This document shows positions 32,821-44,492 of a DNA stretch of 64,000 nucleotides, in pieces. The notes beneath the pieces are model-generated. The model made no database searches. It was given only the letters and a program-made list of their open reading frames with translations, and was not told the origin of the DNA. The DNA lies in the NCBI RefSeq assembly GCF_009017495.1, contig NZ_CP044990.1:2921001-2985000 (forward strand), written 5' to 3'. This DNA is from Deinococcus sp. AJ005 (GTDB lineage: Bacteria; Deinococcota; Deinococci; Deinococcales; Deinococcaceae). Numbering within the stretch: position 1 is the first letter of the stretch; each line of letters starts with the position of its first letter. A program made the translations under genes and the position numbers.

Positions 32821-34428
32821 TTGTTGTTGCGTGCTACGGAAGTCGCCCGGATTTACGGCGACGAGACGATTTTTGAAGGTGTGAATGTAGAGATCGGAGC
32901 GGGCGAACGCCTCGCACTGATCGGGGAAAACGGTAGCGGCAAGAGTACGCTGCTGCGCGTGCTGGCGGGGCTGGGCGCGCCGGATGCGGGGACAGTGACG
33001 CGAATGGGCAGTCTGGCCCTGCTGACCCAGCACACGGCGACAGAGGCGGGAAAGCTGCTGGACGCTGTGACGCCACTAGAATTGCGACGGGCAGGGCAGG
33101 TGTTCAGGGTGACCTCCGCCGCACTATGCAACGCCGACGACAACGCCCTGAACGCCTTTGCGGAAGCCGAGGAGGCGTACCGACTGGCAGGCGGCTACGA
33201 TTTTGAGGCGAGGGCAGCGGGCGTGCTGGACGATCTGGGGCTGGACACCAGGCTCAACGCATCTGCGCTATCCGGCGGCCAGACCCGCCGCGTGATGCTG
33301 GCGCGCCTGCTGCTCTCCCCCGCCGACGTGTATCTGCTGGACGAACCCACCAATCATCTGGACGCAGACGGCGCAGCGTGGCTGGAAGGGTGGATTCAGG
33401 ACTCGGGCGCGGCGTTCGTGCTGGCCAGCCATGACCGCGCCTTTCTGGACGCATTAGCAACCCGCACGGCGGAACTGGAACGCGGCACCCTGACCACGTA
33501 TCCCGGCGCTTACACGGCGGCAATGGACCTCAAGGCGACGTTGCGTGAGGCCCAGGAGCGCGATTACACGGCGTTCAAACGCAAGCGGGCGGCGCTGGAG
33601 GAGGAGCAGCGACGGCAGGCCAGCAAGAGCGGCGTGGAGGAAAATCGGCGACGTGCAAAGGACGGCGACAAGTTCCGGTCCACCCACAAAGCAGAGCGGG
33701 GCCAGCAGATTTTCTCGGCCAGGGCGAAGGCCATGCAAAAACAGATAGACCGTCTGGACGCCGTCGCCACCGCCAGACCCTTTCAGGACCGCCGCACCGT
33801 GCGCCTGGATTTACCCCCGGCTCCGCACGGCCCCTCCGAAGTGCTGACCGTTCGGGATTTAGGGGTCTGGCGCGGTGAGAACAGGATTCTGAACGACGTG
33901 AATCTGGATGTGCGGCGCGGGGAACGTATCGCCCTGACCGGGCCGAACGGCGGCGGCAAAAGCACCTTGCTGGGCGCACTCCTGGGCACATTGCCGTATA
34001 CAGGAGAGATTCGCTGGGGACCGGGCCTGACGGTGTACGCGGCGGGGCAGCACGGCGAGGAACTGTCCCATCTGGAGACCGTAGGTGAGGCGCTGCTGGA
34101 CGCCAACCCGGACCTCACGCCGCACCAGTTACACGAGGTTGCGGCGGGGCTAGATTTGCCCGGCGGCCCCGCCTTTCCCCTCTCCGGCCTGTCCGGTGGC
34201 CAGCGCACCCGCCTCAGCCTCGCGCGCCTGAGCGTCACGCGGGCGCAGGTGCTGGTGCTGGACGAGCCGACAAACCATCTGGACATCCGCGCCATCGAGG
34301 CGTTGGAGAGGCTGCTGCTGAACTTCCCCGGCACCGTCCTCCTCGCCAGCCATGACCGCGCACTGATCGGGCGAGTGGCGACGCGGGTGTGGGCGGTGGA
34401 GGGCGGCGGGGTGAGAGAAGCAGACTGA
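32821..34428 (+). CDS. ABC-F family ATPase
   Basis: A soluble protein of 535 residues with two ATPase domains and no membrane segment, of the type that acts on stalled or antibiotic-bound ribosomes. Domain 1 has GENGSGKST, LSGGQTRRVMLARLL and LLDEPTNHLD; domain 2 has GPNGGGKST, LSGGQRTRLSLARL and LDEPTNHLD. The Arg/Lys-rich linker of about 75 residues (FKRKRAALEEEQRRQ onward) is the region that reaches the P-site tRNA in this family. The TTG at 32821 (or 32824) is used, with AGGGGGT about 8 nt upstream. Which ABC-F subfamily is unclear. Confidence 0.88.
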   Translation: MLLRATEVARIYGDETIFEGVNVEIGAGERLALIGENGSGKSTLLRVLAGLGAPDAGTVTRMGSLALLTQHTATEAGKLLDAVTPLELRRAGQVFRVTSAALCNADDNALNAFAEAEEAYRLAGGYDFEARAAGVLDDLGLDTRLNASALSGGQTRRVMLARLLLSPADVYLLDEPTNHLDADGAAWLEGWIQDSGAAFVLASHDRAFLDALATRTAELERGTLTTYPGAYTAAMDLKATLREAQERDYTAFKRKRAALEEEQRRQASKSGVEENRRRAKDGDKFRSTHKAERGQQIFSARAKAMQKQIDRLDAVATARPFQDRRTVRLDLPPAPHGPSEVLTVRDLGVWRGENRILNDVNLDVRRGERIALTGPNGGGKSTLLGALLGTLPYTGEIRWGPGLTVYAAGQHGEELSHLETVGEALLDANPDLTPHQLHEVAAGLDLPGGPAFPLSGLSGGQRTRLSLARLSVTRAQVLVLDEPTNHLDIRAIEALERLLLNFPGTVLLASHDRALIGRVATRVWAVEGGGVREAD

Positions 34429-34498
34429 ATGTTCCACCTGTTCAGGAACGACGTTTTGGCGGTTAGACCGTTTGACTTTTAGACGGTTGGACCCTCCT

Positions 34499-35020
34499 TT
34501 ACTGAAAACGCAGTGTCGCCAAAACCTTCGTGAACAGTGCATTCGCTACCGCATAGCGAGCAGGTGAATCCGTGAGCTGAAAGGAGTACAGATTCCGTGC
34601 GCCGTTGCCGTACCACACGCGAATTCTTAGCTGACCCTGCGGGTGGGTCACGCTGTACTCGCGCTCGGTGCCGCCCACGCCACCGTAACGGGCGTCCTTG
34701 CTGGACAGTTGCTTGATGGTCACGCCACTGGACTTGAGGCCCGTCTCGAACTTGCCGAATTCAGTGTTCAGGTCCACGGCCTTGCCTTCTTTGGGCATGA
34801 ACAGCAGGCGGATCAGCGTGGCGGGCGGGGCCTTGGCCGACACCAGACTGACGCCGGAGGTGCCGTCGGAGAAATCCGCGCCCAGCCAGCCCTGCGGCAG
34901 ACTGACCTTGAAGGGCAATTTGGGATCGCTGAACGGCACCAGCGTCTGTGCGCCCGCCGTTCCCAGGCTGGCGGTGCCCACAGTGAGTGCGGCGGCGGCA
35001 AGAAGAGAAGAAGCTTTCAT
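34499..35020 (-). CDS. Secreted protein of unknown function
   Basis: A 173-residue exported protein with a signal peptide (hydrophobic residues about 4-18, cleavage near AGA-QT). The mature part starts TLVPFSDPKLPFKVSLPQGW, resembling the beginning of PsbP/DUF1795-like or DcrB-like domains that present a small alpha-beta fold outside the membrane; that similarity is weak. TACCGT (35028-35033) lies 7 nt before the ATG at 35020. A frame open to 35068 would extend past the promoter. No operon partner; the signal peptidase gene ends 72 bp upstream. Confidence 0.7.
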   Translation of the reverse strand: MKASSLLAAAALTVGTASLGTAGAQTLVPFSDPKLPFKVSLPQGWLGADFSDGTSGVSLVSAKAPPATLIRLLFMPKEGKAVDLNTEFGKFETGLKSSGVTIKQLSSKDARYGGVGGTEREYSVTHPQGQLRIRVWYGNGARNLYSFQLTDSPARYAVANALFTKVLATLRFQ

Positions 35021-35092
35021 ACCCAGGACGGTAGCAACCCAGGGTGAGGACTTGCCGCGCCACATCATCAGGGGGCCGTCATCAGGAGGGTG

Positions 35093-35686
35093 TCAGCGCC
35101 GGATGGGGCCTGGCCGGGGCCACAGACGCAGATCGGCAGGTCCGGCCACGTCGCGCAGGTCCACCGGGCCGTACACGCGGCTATCCAGACTGGACCCCAG
35201 GCGGCGGTTGTCGCCCATCACCCAGACCTTGCCCGGCGGCACCGTCAGCGCGGGCTGATCACGCAAAAACCCCTCGCTGGCGTAGCTTTCGGCCAGTGGC
35301 TTCCCGTTGACCATCACGCGCCCGTCCTGAATGGCCACCGTATCGCCTGCCAACGCCAGTGCCCGCTTGACGTTGTAGGGGCGGTGCCGGACGCCCCAGA
35401 CGGTCTCATAGCTGTACGCGCTGTCCGCCGGGGCCTTGAAGATCAGCAGATCGCCGCGCCGGGGATAAGCGGTAGGCAGGCCCCAGGCGTGCAGCCAGCG
35501 CGGATATTTCAGCAACAGCAGCGCGTCCCCGGTGGCCAGCGTTTCCTGCATCGAGTCGCCGTCTACCCTCGCCAGCGTGCCCACGAAGGTGGTCAGCAGA
35601 TAAACAGGCAGCAGTGCTCCCAGAACCCAGGTGCGCCAGGCCCACCGCCAGGGGCCGATAGAGGATGGAGAGAGGGCCGGCTTCAC
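35093..35686 (-). CDS. lepB: Signal peptidase I
   Basis: Membrane protease that cleaves Sec and Tat signal peptides. The 197-residue protein has one N-terminal membrane helix (VLGALLPVYLLTTFVGTL), the catalytic Ser in VDGDSMQETL, the catalytic Lys in PYNVKRALALAGD and the conserved MGDNRRLGSSLDSR box. The GTG at 35686 has TAGCCT (35695-35700) 8 nt upstream on the minus strand. The length matches compact Gram-positive-like and Deinococcus SipS enzymes. Probably one of several paralogues in the genome. Confidence 0.93.
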   Translation of the reverse strand: MKPALSPSSIGPWRWAWRTWVLGALLPVYLLTTFVGTLARVDGDSMQETLATGDALLLLKYPRWLHAWGLPTAYPRRGDLLIFKAPADSAYSYETVWGVRHRPYNVKRALALAGDTVAIQDGRVMVNGKPLAESYASEGFLRDQPALTVPPGKVWVMGDNRRLGSSLDSRVYGPVDLRDVAGPADLRLWPRPGPIRR

Positions 35687-35890
35687 GACTGCCCAGGCTA
35701 GCAGGCGCGCCGTTCAGGTTGCTCGCTGCCGCAACAAATCTCATTTTTTCCATAGAAAGCGCCTGAACCCTCCTGCACGGGATCGACTGGCCTTCTGAAA
35801 CACGTATCACGCACGGGCGGGCCTGTGCAAAATTTACCGTCACTTCAGAGATTGGGGGAAACCAAAGGGACAGGCTTTACCCTGCGTGAC

Positions 35891-36232
<342 letters not shown>

Positions 36233-36272
36233 GTCCCATGCGCTGAGTCCACAGCCTCCACACCCGCACTTC

Positions 36273-36305
36273 TCGCCCCCAGCCGCCCTCATGGTCTGGG
36301 GGCGA
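36273..36305 (+). terminator. Hairpin after the FKBP gene
   Basis: Perfect 10-bp stem TCGCCCCCAG/CTGGGGGCGA (36273-36282 with 36296-36305) around a 13-nt loop, 41 nt past the stop. No T-tract, so it could be a weak or factor-assisted terminator. Confidence 0.5.
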
Positions 36306-36379
36306 ACTGCTGGCACATAACGCCGCACGAACGGCTGGCAGCAACAGCACAACACCCGAAATAGGGCCAATCTGCGCTC

Positions 36380-36408
36380 TTGACCTGTGGGAATCTATAT
36401 CGTAAACT
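36380..36408 (+). promoter_or_regulatory. Promoter of the galactoside regulator gene
   Basis: TTGACC (36380-36385), 17-bp spacer, TAAACT (36403-36408). Just downstream lie two GAAA-type repeats (CGAAAGCAACGAAAAC, 36411-36426) that could be an operator of the DeoR-type regulator itself; that role is inferred. Confidence 0.75.
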
Positions 36409-36446
36409 CCGAAAGCAACGAAAACTAAGATTAGGAGGGGGTGACC

Positions 36447-37220
36447 TTGATTCAGGCACGCAGGGGCGAGATTCTATCGCTGGCACAACAAAATGGCGAA
36501 GTTTCCGCCTCAGACCTTTCAAAACTTCTGGGGGTTTCGGAAGTCACGGTTCGCAGCGACCTGAATGCCCTGTCGGATTCCGGGCAACTGCGGCGTACGC
36601 GCGGCGGGGCGCGGCTTCCCCTGGATCTCGAGCGTCCGCTTCTGCTGGGCGAGACCTCTCTGGAAGAAACCAGCCGCAGGCACTCGGCAGCCAAACGGCG
36701 CATCGGGCGTGCAGCGGCGGGACTGGTCCAGAACGATGAAACCGTGTTCTTGGACGTGGGCAGCACCACCACTGAAGTCGCCCGCGCCCTGTCGCCTACC
36801 CTGCGCGGCGTGACCATCATTACCAATGGGCTGAACATTGCGCTGGAGCTGGAGCGGCTGCCGAACGTGCGGGTCATCGTCACCGGTGGCACGCTGCGCC
36901 CCCTGCAACACTCTCTGGTCAGCCCCTACGCATTAGAAGTGCTGGGACGTATTCACGCGGACCGGCTGTTCCTAGGCTGCAACGGTGTGAGCGCCACGGC
37001 AGGCGTGACCAACGCCAACCACGAGGAAGCTGAGATCAAGCGGGTCATGGTCCAGCAGTCGCGCGAAGTCGTGGTGGTGGCGGACCACAGCAAACTGGGC
37101 CACATCAGTCAGGCGCAGGTGGCTCACGTGGGGGCCGTCCACACCCTGATCACTGATAAGCACAGCAATGGGCCTCCCGCCGATCTGCTGAACTGCATTC
37201 CCGATCTCCGAATCGTTTAG
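36447..37220 (+). CDS. DeoR family transcriptional regulator
   Basis: Sugar-responsive regulator of 257 residues. The N-terminal winged helix-turn-helix covers about residues 1-55 (ARRGEILSLAQQNGEVSASD, then VSEVTVRSDLNAL). The C-terminal sensor domain, of ISOCOT type, has DETVFLDVGSTTTEVAR, ITNGLNIALEL and VVVVADHSKLG and should bind a phosphorylated sugar. The TTG at 36447 is preferred over GTG at 36441 because AGGAGG (36433-36438) is 8 nt from it but only 2 nt from the GTG. It starts the galactoside cluster and probably represses it in the absence of substrate. Confidence 0.88.
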   Translation: MIQARRGEILSLAQQNGEVSASDLSKLLGVSEVTVRSDLNALSDSGQLRRTRGGARLPLDLERPLLLGETSLEETSRRHSAAKRRIGRAAAGLVQNDETVFLDVGSTTTEVARALSPTLRGVTIITNGLNIALELERLPNVRVIVTGGTLRPLQHSLVSPYALEVLGRIHADRLFLGCNGVSATAGVTNANHEEAEIKRVMVQQSREVVVVADHSKLGHISQAQVAHVGAVHTLITDKHSNGPPADLLNCIPDLRIV

Positions 37221-37268
37221 ACTCCCCTTCCACCTTAATTCAACACTCATCCTCACCGGAGGTTTTCC

Positions 37269-38576
37269 ATGAAGAAACTCGTACTGTCACTGTCCGCCCT
37301 GCTGCTCGCCGGTTCCGCCCTGGCCGCCGATCCCGTCTTTCCCAAAGGCCCCAGCAACAAGATCACGCTGGAAGTCTGGTCCTGGGTGCCGGGACTGGAC
37401 AAAACGGTGGCGTCCTTCGAGAAGGCCTACCCCAACATCAAGATCAAGATCCTGAATCTGGGCGGTGGCCCGGCCACCTACACCAAACTCCAGACCGCCA
37501 TCAAGGCCGGCGCAGGTGCGCCTGACGTGGCACAGGTGGAATACGGCTTCCTGCCTGCCTTCGCCGACACCGGCGGTCTGGCGGACCTGAGCAAGTACGG
37601 CGCGAACGACTACAAGAAGTACTTCGTGCCGTGGACCTGGGGTCAGGTCAGCCCCGACGGGAAGGCCGTGTACGCCATCCCGCAGGACACCGGCCCTTTT
37701 GCGATGGTCTACCGTGACGACCTTCTCAAGAAGTACAGCATCGCTGCCCCCAAGACCTGGGCCGATTACGCCAAGGCCGCCGCCACCGTCAAGGCCAAGA
37801 GCAACGGCGCGGTCAAGTTTGGCAACTTCTACGCCACCTTCGCGCCGTGGTTCATGGCGCTGGCCTGGGCCGATGGTGGGCAGTTCTTCAAACGCGACGG
37901 CGACGGCTGGGTGCAGACCCTGAACAACCCGGCGGCCAAGAAGTCGCTGAACTACTGGAACACCATGATCAAGAAGGGCGAGATCGGCACGCTGGTGGGC
38001 TTCAGCGCCGACTACTGGAACGCGGCGGGCGCGGGCAAGCTGGCCACCAACATGGAAGCGGCCTGGGGACCGGGCGGCTACGCGGGCAGCCTGGGCGACA
38101 AGTCGGCAGGCATGTGGCGCGTGGCCCCGCTGCCGCAGTGGACGGCAGGCAGCATCAAGAGCGGCAACTGGGGCGGAAGCAGCAACGTCGTGACCACCCA
38201 GAGCAAGAACCCGCAGGCGGCCACGCTGTTCGCACTGTGGCTGAACCTGTCCTCCACGGCCATCACCGCCGACTGGAACAACGGCGGCCTGTTCCCCGCC
38301 AGCGATGCGGGCCTGAGCCTGCCCGCCCTGGCCGTGACCAGCAAGAACCCCAGTAAGTTCTTCGGCGGCCAGAACATCAGCAAGGTGTACGCGGAGGCGT
38401 CCCGTGGCGTGAACGTCAACTTCGAGTGGGCACCGTGGTTCCCCTTCGTCAACGACAACTACACCAAGCAGATTGACCGGATGCTCAAGGGTCAGCTCAC
38501 CCCCGATCAGGCGCTGGACGCGTGGCAGGCCGAGTCGCTGGCCTACGCCAAGCAGAACGGCTTCACGGTCAAGTAG
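37269..38576 (+). CDS. Sugar ABC transporter substrate-binding protein
   Basis: A 435-residue secreted carbohydrate-binding protein of the family 1 (MalE-like) group, with a signal peptide ([16 protein letters not shown]) and a mature start AADPVFPKG. Segments such as [44 protein letters not shown] and [15 protein letters not shown] are typical. GGAGG is 6 nt before the ATG. Its neighbours, beta- and alpha-galactosidases with galT and galK, indicate that it binds galactosides (lactose, melibiose or galacto-oligosaccharides). It is followed by a strong hairpin before the permease genes. Confidence 0.92.
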   Translation: MKKLVLSLSALLLAGSALAADPVFPKGPSNKITLEVWSWVPGLDKTVASFEKAYPNIKIKILNLGGGPATYTKLQTAIKAGAGAPDVAQVEYGFLPAFADTGGLADLSKYGANDYKKYFVPWTWGQVSPDGKAVYAIPQDTGPFAMVYRDDLLKKYSIAAPKTWADYAKAAATVKAKSNGAVKFGNFYATFAPWFMALAWADGGQFFKRDGDGWVQTLNNPAAKKSLNYWNTMIKKGEIGTLVGFSADYWNAAGAGKLATNMEAAWGPGGYAGSLGDKSAGMWRVAPLPQWTAGSIKSGNWGGSSNVVTTQSKNPQAATLFALWLNLSSTAITADWNNGGLFPASDAGLSLPALAVTSKNPSKFFGGQNISKVYAEASRGVNVNFEWAPWFPFVNDNYTKQIDRMLKGQLTPDQALDAWQAESLAYAKQNGFTVK

Positions 38577-38665
38577 GGCGGGTGGCGGGTGGCGGAGAAG
38601 ACGGAACTTCTCTCTCCAGTCACCCACCTGAGCGTTCGGCCAGCGCACGAGCGATCAGGCATGCA

Positions 38666-38704
38666 GGAGAGAGAGGGGCGCGAATGTTGCACCCCTCTCT
38701 CTCC
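38666..38704 (+). terminator. Intra-operon hairpin (partial terminator)
   Basis: Perfect 13-bp stem GGAGAGAGAGGGG/CCCCTCTCTCTCC (38666-38678 with 38692-38704), followed by GTTTCAAAAG. It lies between the binding-protein gene and the permease genes, so it could limit read-through and protect the upstream mRNA end, giving excess binding protein. Confidence 0.7.
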
Positions 38705-38748
38705 GTTTCAAAAGTTACTACCGAGTTGAATTGAGGAGGTGCCTGCCC

Positions 38749-39605
38749 TTGAGATACCGCACGACGCCGTGGCTGTTCCTGACGCCCTTCCTGCTGGCCT
38801 TTACCGCGTTTTTCATCGCCCCGGTGGGTTACGCCGTGTACCTGAGCCTGTTCATCAAAAAGCGTAGCGGCTTCGGCCCTGCCAAAAGCGTGTTCGGTGG
38901 GCTGGAAAACTATGTCCGGGCCTTCCAGGACACCGCTTTTCTGCAATCGCTGGGCAACATCCTGCTGTTCCTGGCGATCCAGGTGCCGATCATGCTGATC
39001 GTGGCCACCGCGATGGCCCTGATTCTGGACAGCGTGAAATCCGGCGCCGCGCAGAAGTTCTTCCGCACCGCTTTTTACCTGCCGTACACCGTGCCAGGCG
39101 TGATCGCGGGCCTGCTGTGGGGCTACCTGTACAGCAAGAACCTCTCGCCGCTGAACCAGATCACGGGCTGGAAGACCGACTTTTTAAGCAGCAGCATTCT
39201 GCTGTTCAGCATCGGCAATATCGTCACCTGGACGTGGACGGGTTACAACATGATCACCCTGTACGCCGCGCTTCAGAACGTGCCAGGAGACATCTACGAG
39301 GCTGCCCGCATCGACGGCGCGAGCAACTGGAGCCTGACCCGCTATATCAAACTGCCGCTGCTGCGTCCGGCGCTGACGCTGACCGCCATCTTCTCGATCA
39401 TCGGCACCATGCAGATCTTCTCGGAGCCGTTCGTGCTGCGTCCGCTGGGTTACGTGCCGGACAACATCACACCCAACACCTACCTGTACCTCGCGGTGGC
39501 GCGTGACGGCAACTTCGGCTATGGCGCGGCGCTGGCGATCATCATGGCGCTGTTTACCCTGGTGTTCAGCAGCTTCTTCTTGCGGAACGTTCGGGGAGAA
39601 TCATC

Positions 39606-39609
<4 letters not shown>
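38749..39609 (+). CDS. Sugar ABC transporter permease (MalF-like)
   Basis: A 286-residue inner-membrane subunit with six helices and the cytoplasmic EAA loop [20 protein letters not shown] that docks to the ATPase. The TTG at 38749 is chosen because GAGGAGG (38733-38739) is 9 nt upstream; the frame open to 38731 includes that site. Its TGA overlaps the next start as ATGA. No ATPase gene is in the cluster, so a shared MsmK/UgpC-type ATPase elsewhere must drive transport. Confidence 0.9.
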
Positions 39610-40520
<911 letters not shown>

Positions 40521-40522
40521 TT

Positions 40523-40548
40523 GCTTGTGCTTTGGCTCAAGCATTTTT
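40523..40548 (+). terminator. Terminator of the sugar transport operon
   Basis: GCTTGTGC pairs with GCTCAAGC (7 of 8 positions, 40523-40530 with 40535-40542), 4-nt loop, followed by ATTTTT. Confidence 0.75.
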
Positions 40549-40963
40549 CCCACCCCCCAACCCCCTCCCCCAGGGGGGCAGGGGGGGCTTACGTTGCACT
40601 GGGCAGGGGTTTATTAGCTTGCAAGGCGGGAGAGAGATTAGGCATTTCCGACTTGGATGCCCTGCTTCATCCAGTTGCGTGAGGCCCGTCCGCTTCGCGC
40701 CCGATGGCCTTCGGTTGCTGCTTCTTTGGCGGTTTCATGCACTAAATAAAGCAAACAAGACCCCTTGGCTTTTAGCTCCTTTCCTTTGATGGGGACTGGG
40801 ACATCTCGCACCGCGAGAGGCTGGGACTCGTAGAGCTGCACTAGCAGACGGGGTGAACTGCAAACGCCCCCCCAACGCCCCCCAACCGAAATTACACCCC
40901 CATCTTTTAGACCTTAGACCCTCAGCCTCTTAGACCTCCTTTTCCCCTCCCCAGGACACCCCC
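40549..40963. other. Gene-free spacer with C-rich and short inverted repeats
   Basis: A 415-bp stretch between the transport and hydrolase genes. It holds C/G runs (40550-40587), a small inverted repeat CTCGC/GCGAG near 40803-40822 and T-rich/A-rich blocks near 40745-40790. A 67-codon frame on the minus strand (40638-40841) has no recognisable homology. No consensus promoter was found before the beta-galactosidase gene. It may be an intergenic repeat remnant. Confidence 0.4.
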
Positions 40964-43003
40964 ATGACCCAGAACAAATCCACCCCCGCCCCACACCTCC
41001 AGCTCGGTTCCTGCGACTACCCAGAACACGTTCCCCAGGACCGCTGGGTTCCCTACGCAAAGCAGCAAAAAGAACTGGGCCTGAGCTATGTCCGCATTGC
41101 CGAGTTCGCCTGGAGCCGCATGGAACCGCGCCCCGGCGAGTACGACTGGGAGTGGCTGGATACCGCCATCGACGCCTACCACGCCCAGGGTTTGCGCGTG
41201 GTGCTGTGTACACCCACGCCCACGCCGCCCGCGTGGCTGATCCGCGCCCATCCCGAGATTCTGCCGATTGACGCGCAGGGCCGCGTGCGCGAGTTCGGAG
41301 CGCGGCGGCAGTACGACTTTGCCTCGCCCATTTACCGCGAGCATTCCCAGCGCATCACGCGGGCGATGGCTGAGCGCTACGGCGAGCATCCGGCGGTGGC
41401 GGGGTGGCAGACCGACAACGAATTCGGCTGCCACAACACGGCCCGCAGTTACGGCGGGGCCAGTGCAGAGGCGTTCCCGATCTGGTTGGAAAAGAAATAT
41501 GGCACGGTAGACGCCCTGAATACGGCCTGGGGCAATGTCTTCTGGAGCATGGAGTACAACGACTGGGGGCAGATCAAGCCGCCCAATCTGACGGTGGCCG
41601 AGCCGAATCCGTCGCATGTGCTGGACTTCTACCGCTTCGCCTCGGACATGATTGCCGAGTTTCAGGCCGAGCAGGTGGCGATTCTGCGCGAACTGTCGCC
41701 GGGGCGTTTCGTCACGCACAATTTCATGATTTTTGAGATGGGCTTTGACCACTACGAGGTGGCAAAGGGCCTGGATTTCGTGACCTGGGACAATTACCCG
41801 CTGGGGATGCTGGAATTCTTTGCCCCACCCGGCAGCGGCGAGGACGTGAAGACGCATTTTGCACGGACCGGGCAGCCCGATCTGATCGCCTTCAACCACG
41901 ATCTGTACCGGGGTTTGTTAGGAGGCAAGAATGCGCTGGGACGCGATGGCCAGGGCACACCCAACGGCCCCTGGGTCATGGAGCAGCAGTGCGGGCAGGT
42001 CAACTGGGCACCCTTTAATCCGCTGCCCGCCGACGGCGCGGTGCAACTGTGGACGGCGCAGGCGTGGGCGCACGGCGCGGATGTCGTCAGCTACTTCCGC
42101 TGGCGGGCCGCCACGATGGCGCAGGAGGTCATGCATTCCGGCCTGCTGAGGCACAACGAGACGCCGGACCGGGGCTTTTCGGAGGTGGCCGAACTGGACA
42201 CCACGCAATTCCCGGTGGGCGAGGTCACCGCGAAAGTGGCCGTGCTACACGACTACGACAGCCTGTGGCTCTACGACGAGCAGAAGCACAGCGCGTCCCT
42301 GAGCTACTGGACGCAGACGCTGACCTACTACATGGCGCTGCGTGGCCTGGGCGTGGATGTGGACGTGATTCATGCCGACGCCGATTTGAGCGGGTATGCG
42401 GTAGTGGTTGCGCCTGCTATCACCCTCGTCTCGCAGGAGCGGGCGGCGCACTGGACGGCGGCGGTGGAAGCCGGGGCAAAGCTGGTCTGCGGCCCGCGCA
42501 CCGCCTTTCGCACACCGGGCGGCGAGACCTGGGCGGACGGGCAATTTGGCCCACTGTCGGAGCTGGTAGGCGCGAAGCTGCTGCAATACGATTCTCTGCG
42601 CCCCACCCTCTCCCAGAAGGTCACGGGAAACGGCGGGGATTTTGAGGCACACGCTTGGGCCGAGAGCTATCGCCCACAGGGGGCCGAAACGCTTTACAGC
42701 TACTCCGGCGGCCCGCTGGACGGCCAGAGTGCGGTGATTCGCAACGGCAGCGTGACCGTGATCGGCGCGCACAGCGAGAAGCTCGTTGGCACCGTGCTGG
42801 CTGAAGTGCTGGCGGGTGCGTCCGTAACCGTCACGCCACTTCCCGATGGCGTGCGCCTGAGCCGGCGGGCCGGGAAAACGCTGCTTCAGAACTGGAACCC
42901 GGACGCGGTGGAGTGGAACGGACAGACACTGGAGCCAGTGAGTTTTACCGTGTTAGACCACGCTGTGCTGGAGAACGCTGTGCTGGAGAATAAAAATGCC
43001 TGA
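40964..43003 (+). CDS. Beta-galactosidase, GH42
   Basis: Cytoplasmic glycosidase of 679 residues that releases galactose from beta-galactosides. The TIM barrel has [13 protein letters not shown] at the start, [19 protein letters not shown], the acid/base Glu in [10 protein letters not shown] and the nucleophile Glu in [13 protein letters not shown] trimerisation domain with [17 protein letters not shown] and a small C-terminal beta domain follow. No signal peptide. It overlaps the alpha-galactosidase gene by 8 bp. With the upstream sugar importer it fits uptake and hydrolysis of lactose-like or galactan-derived oligosaccharides. Confidence 0.95.
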   Translation: MTQNKSTPAPHLQLGSCDYPEHVPQDRWVPYAKQQKELGLSYVRIAEFAWSRMEPRPGEYDWEWLDTAIDAYHAQGLRVVLCTPTPTPPAWLIRAHPEILPIDAQGRVREFGARRQYDFASPIYREHSQRITRAMAERYGEHPAVAGWQTDNEFGCHNTARSYGGASAEAFPIWLEKKYGTVDALNTAWGNVFWSMEYNDWGQIKPPNLTVAEPNPSHVLDFYRFASDMIAEFQAEQVAILRELSPGRFVTHNFMIFEMGFDHYEVAKGLDFVTWDNYPLGMLEFFAPPGSGEDVKTHFARTGQPDLIAFNHDLYRGLLGGKNALGRDGQGTPNGPWVMEQQCGQVNWAPFNPLPADGAVQLWTAQAWAHGADVVSYFRWRAATMAQEVMHSGLLRHNETPDRGFSEVAELDTTQFPVGEVTAKVAVLHDYDSLWLYDEQKHSASLSYWTQTLTYYMALRGLGVDVDVIHADADLSGYAVVVAPAITLVSQERAAHWTAAVEAGAKLVCGPRTAFRTPGGETWADGQFGPLSELVGAKLLQYDSLRPTLSQKVTGNGGDFEAHAWAESYRPQGAETLYSYSGGPLDGQSAVIRNGSVTVIGAHSEKLVGTVLAEVLAGASVTVTPLPDGVRLSRRAGKTLLQNWNPDAVEWNGQTLEPVSFTVLDHAVLENAVLENKNA

Positions 43004-44492
43004 ATGGAACCTCACGGTTGATCCGGCCACCGTGCGCGTGCTGATCAGCGGCTACCAGTCGTGGAGCGAGGCCGAACTGCGCCCGCTGACCGACGTACAG
43101 GCCACGCCCCTGATGCAGTGGCGGCAGGAGCAAGGTCACGATCCGGCCTTTCTTCCCAGTGGCGAGGCGGGCGTGTGGCGCAGCCATACCGTGCTGGCGC
43201 TGGTGCGCCCGGACGGCGGCGGCTGGGTGGGCGCAGCCAGGGACGCCACCCACAGCTTTATCCACTGGGAAGCGCGGGCCGAGGGCGACTCAGTAGACAG
43301 TGGCAGGGTGCGCGTGTCCGGCACGGTGGAGGGGCCAGAGGTGGAACTGACCTGGGATGAGACGGGCGATGTGATCGGCACGCTGGAACGCCGCGCCGCC
43401 AAACTGGGACAGACTATGCATGCCCGCACCCCCGCGCCGCAGCGGGTCTGGTGTAGCTGGTACAGCTATTACCGGGATGTGACGCTGGACGCCATGCTGG
43501 AGAACGCCCGGCTGGCCCGCGAACACAAGTTGCCCTTTGACGTCTTCCAACTGGACGACGGCTTTCAGAGCGATCTGGGTGATTGGTTCACCGCCTCGGA
43601 CCACTTTGGCGGCCATGCGCGGGACCTTCCGGCAGGGTTAAAAGAGCTGGGCTTCACGGCGGGGCTGTGGCTGGCCCCCTTTCTGGCCTCGCCCACCTCG
43701 CAACTGTTCCGCGATCACCCGGACTGGATGCTGCGCGGCGGGGACGATAAGCCTCTGGCCGTCGGCTACAACTGGGGCGGGGCGTACCACGCGCTGGATA
43801 CCACGCATCCCGAAGTGCTGGAGTGGCTGCGCGATCTGGCCGCCACCGCACGCGGCTGGGGCTACCCCTACCTGAAGCTGGACTTCCTGTACGGCGCGGC
43901 ATTGCCTGGGGTGCGGCATGATCCGTCGGTGGGCCGGGCGGCGGCGTACCGCAACGGCCTTCAGGCATTGCGCGACGGCGCGGGAGAAGACGCCTTCCTG
44001 CTGGGCTGCGGCGCACCACTCGCCAGCAGCATCGGCATCGTGGATGCCATGCGCACCGGGCCGGACGTGGCCCCGCTGTGGGATGAGGAATCGCGCCGGG
44101 TGTGGCTGGGCGACGCCACCGGCCCCAGCGCCCGCAACGCGCTACACACGTCCCTTTCGCGCTGGTATCAGCACTCGTGGTATCAGCCGGACCCGGACGT
44201 GGCGATCTGCCGCCGCGAACTGAGCCTGCTGAACAGCACCGAACGCCACGCCATAGCCGCCATGCTGGACGTGGTGGGTGGCCTGCGCGCCAGCAGTGAC
44301 CCGATTGCCATGCTGGACGCCGATGGGCTGGCACTGCTGCGAAAGTGTCTGGAGATCAGCACGCCGGACCGGCCCCTCACCCTGACCGAAAGTCTTGGAG
44401 GCGCAGTGACCCACTTTGGCCGCGCGACATTCAACCTGACCGACTCGGGTGTCGGTGACATTCCCGCGCATGGCGCAAAATGGCCGTTATGA
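42996..44492 (+). CDS. Alpha-galactosidase, GH36
   Basis: A 498-residue enzyme removing alpha-linked galactose from melibiose- or raffinose-type sugars. The barrel shows [30 protein letters not shown], the catalytic nucleophile Asp in YLKLDFLYG and the acid/base Asp in [11 protein letters not shown]. The N-terminal beta domain is shorter than in the 700-residue forms, placing it in a compact subgroup. No signal peptide. Its start overlaps the GH42 gene, and its end overlaps galT as ATGA. Confidence 0.93.
   Translation: MPEWNLTVDPATVRVLISGYQSWSEAELRPLTDVQATPLMQWRQEQGHDPAFLPSGEAGVWRSHTVLALVRPDGGGWVGAARDATHSFIHWEARAEGDSVDSGRVRVSGTVEGPEVELTWDETGDVIGTLERRAAKLGQTMHARTPAPQRVWCSWYSYYRDVTLDAMLENARLAREHKLPFDVFQLDDGFQSDLGDWFTASDHFGGHARDLPAGLKELGFTAGLWLAPFLASPTSQLFRDHPDWMLRGGDDKPLAVGYNWGGAYHALDTTHPEVLEWLRDLAATARGWGYPYLKLDFLYGAALPGVRHDPSVGRAAAYRNGLQALRDGAGEDAFLLGCGAPLASSIGIVDAMRTGPDVAPLWDEESRRVWLGDATGPSARNALHTSLSRWYQHSWYQPDPDVAICRRELSLLNSTERHAIAAMLDVVGGLRASSDPIAMLDADGLALLRKCLEISTPDRPLTLTESLGGAVTHFGRATFNLTDSGVGDIPAHGAKWPL

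Noticed and set aside
37287..38648. A 453-codon minus-strand frame opposite the sugar-binding protein gene
   Set aside because: An antisense artefact of codon bias; the plus-strand gene has signal peptide, ribosome-binding site and family motifs.
40638..40841. A 67-codon minus-strand frame in the spacer before GH42
   Set aside because: No homology, promoter or ribosome-binding site recognised; kept as part of an undefined spacer.
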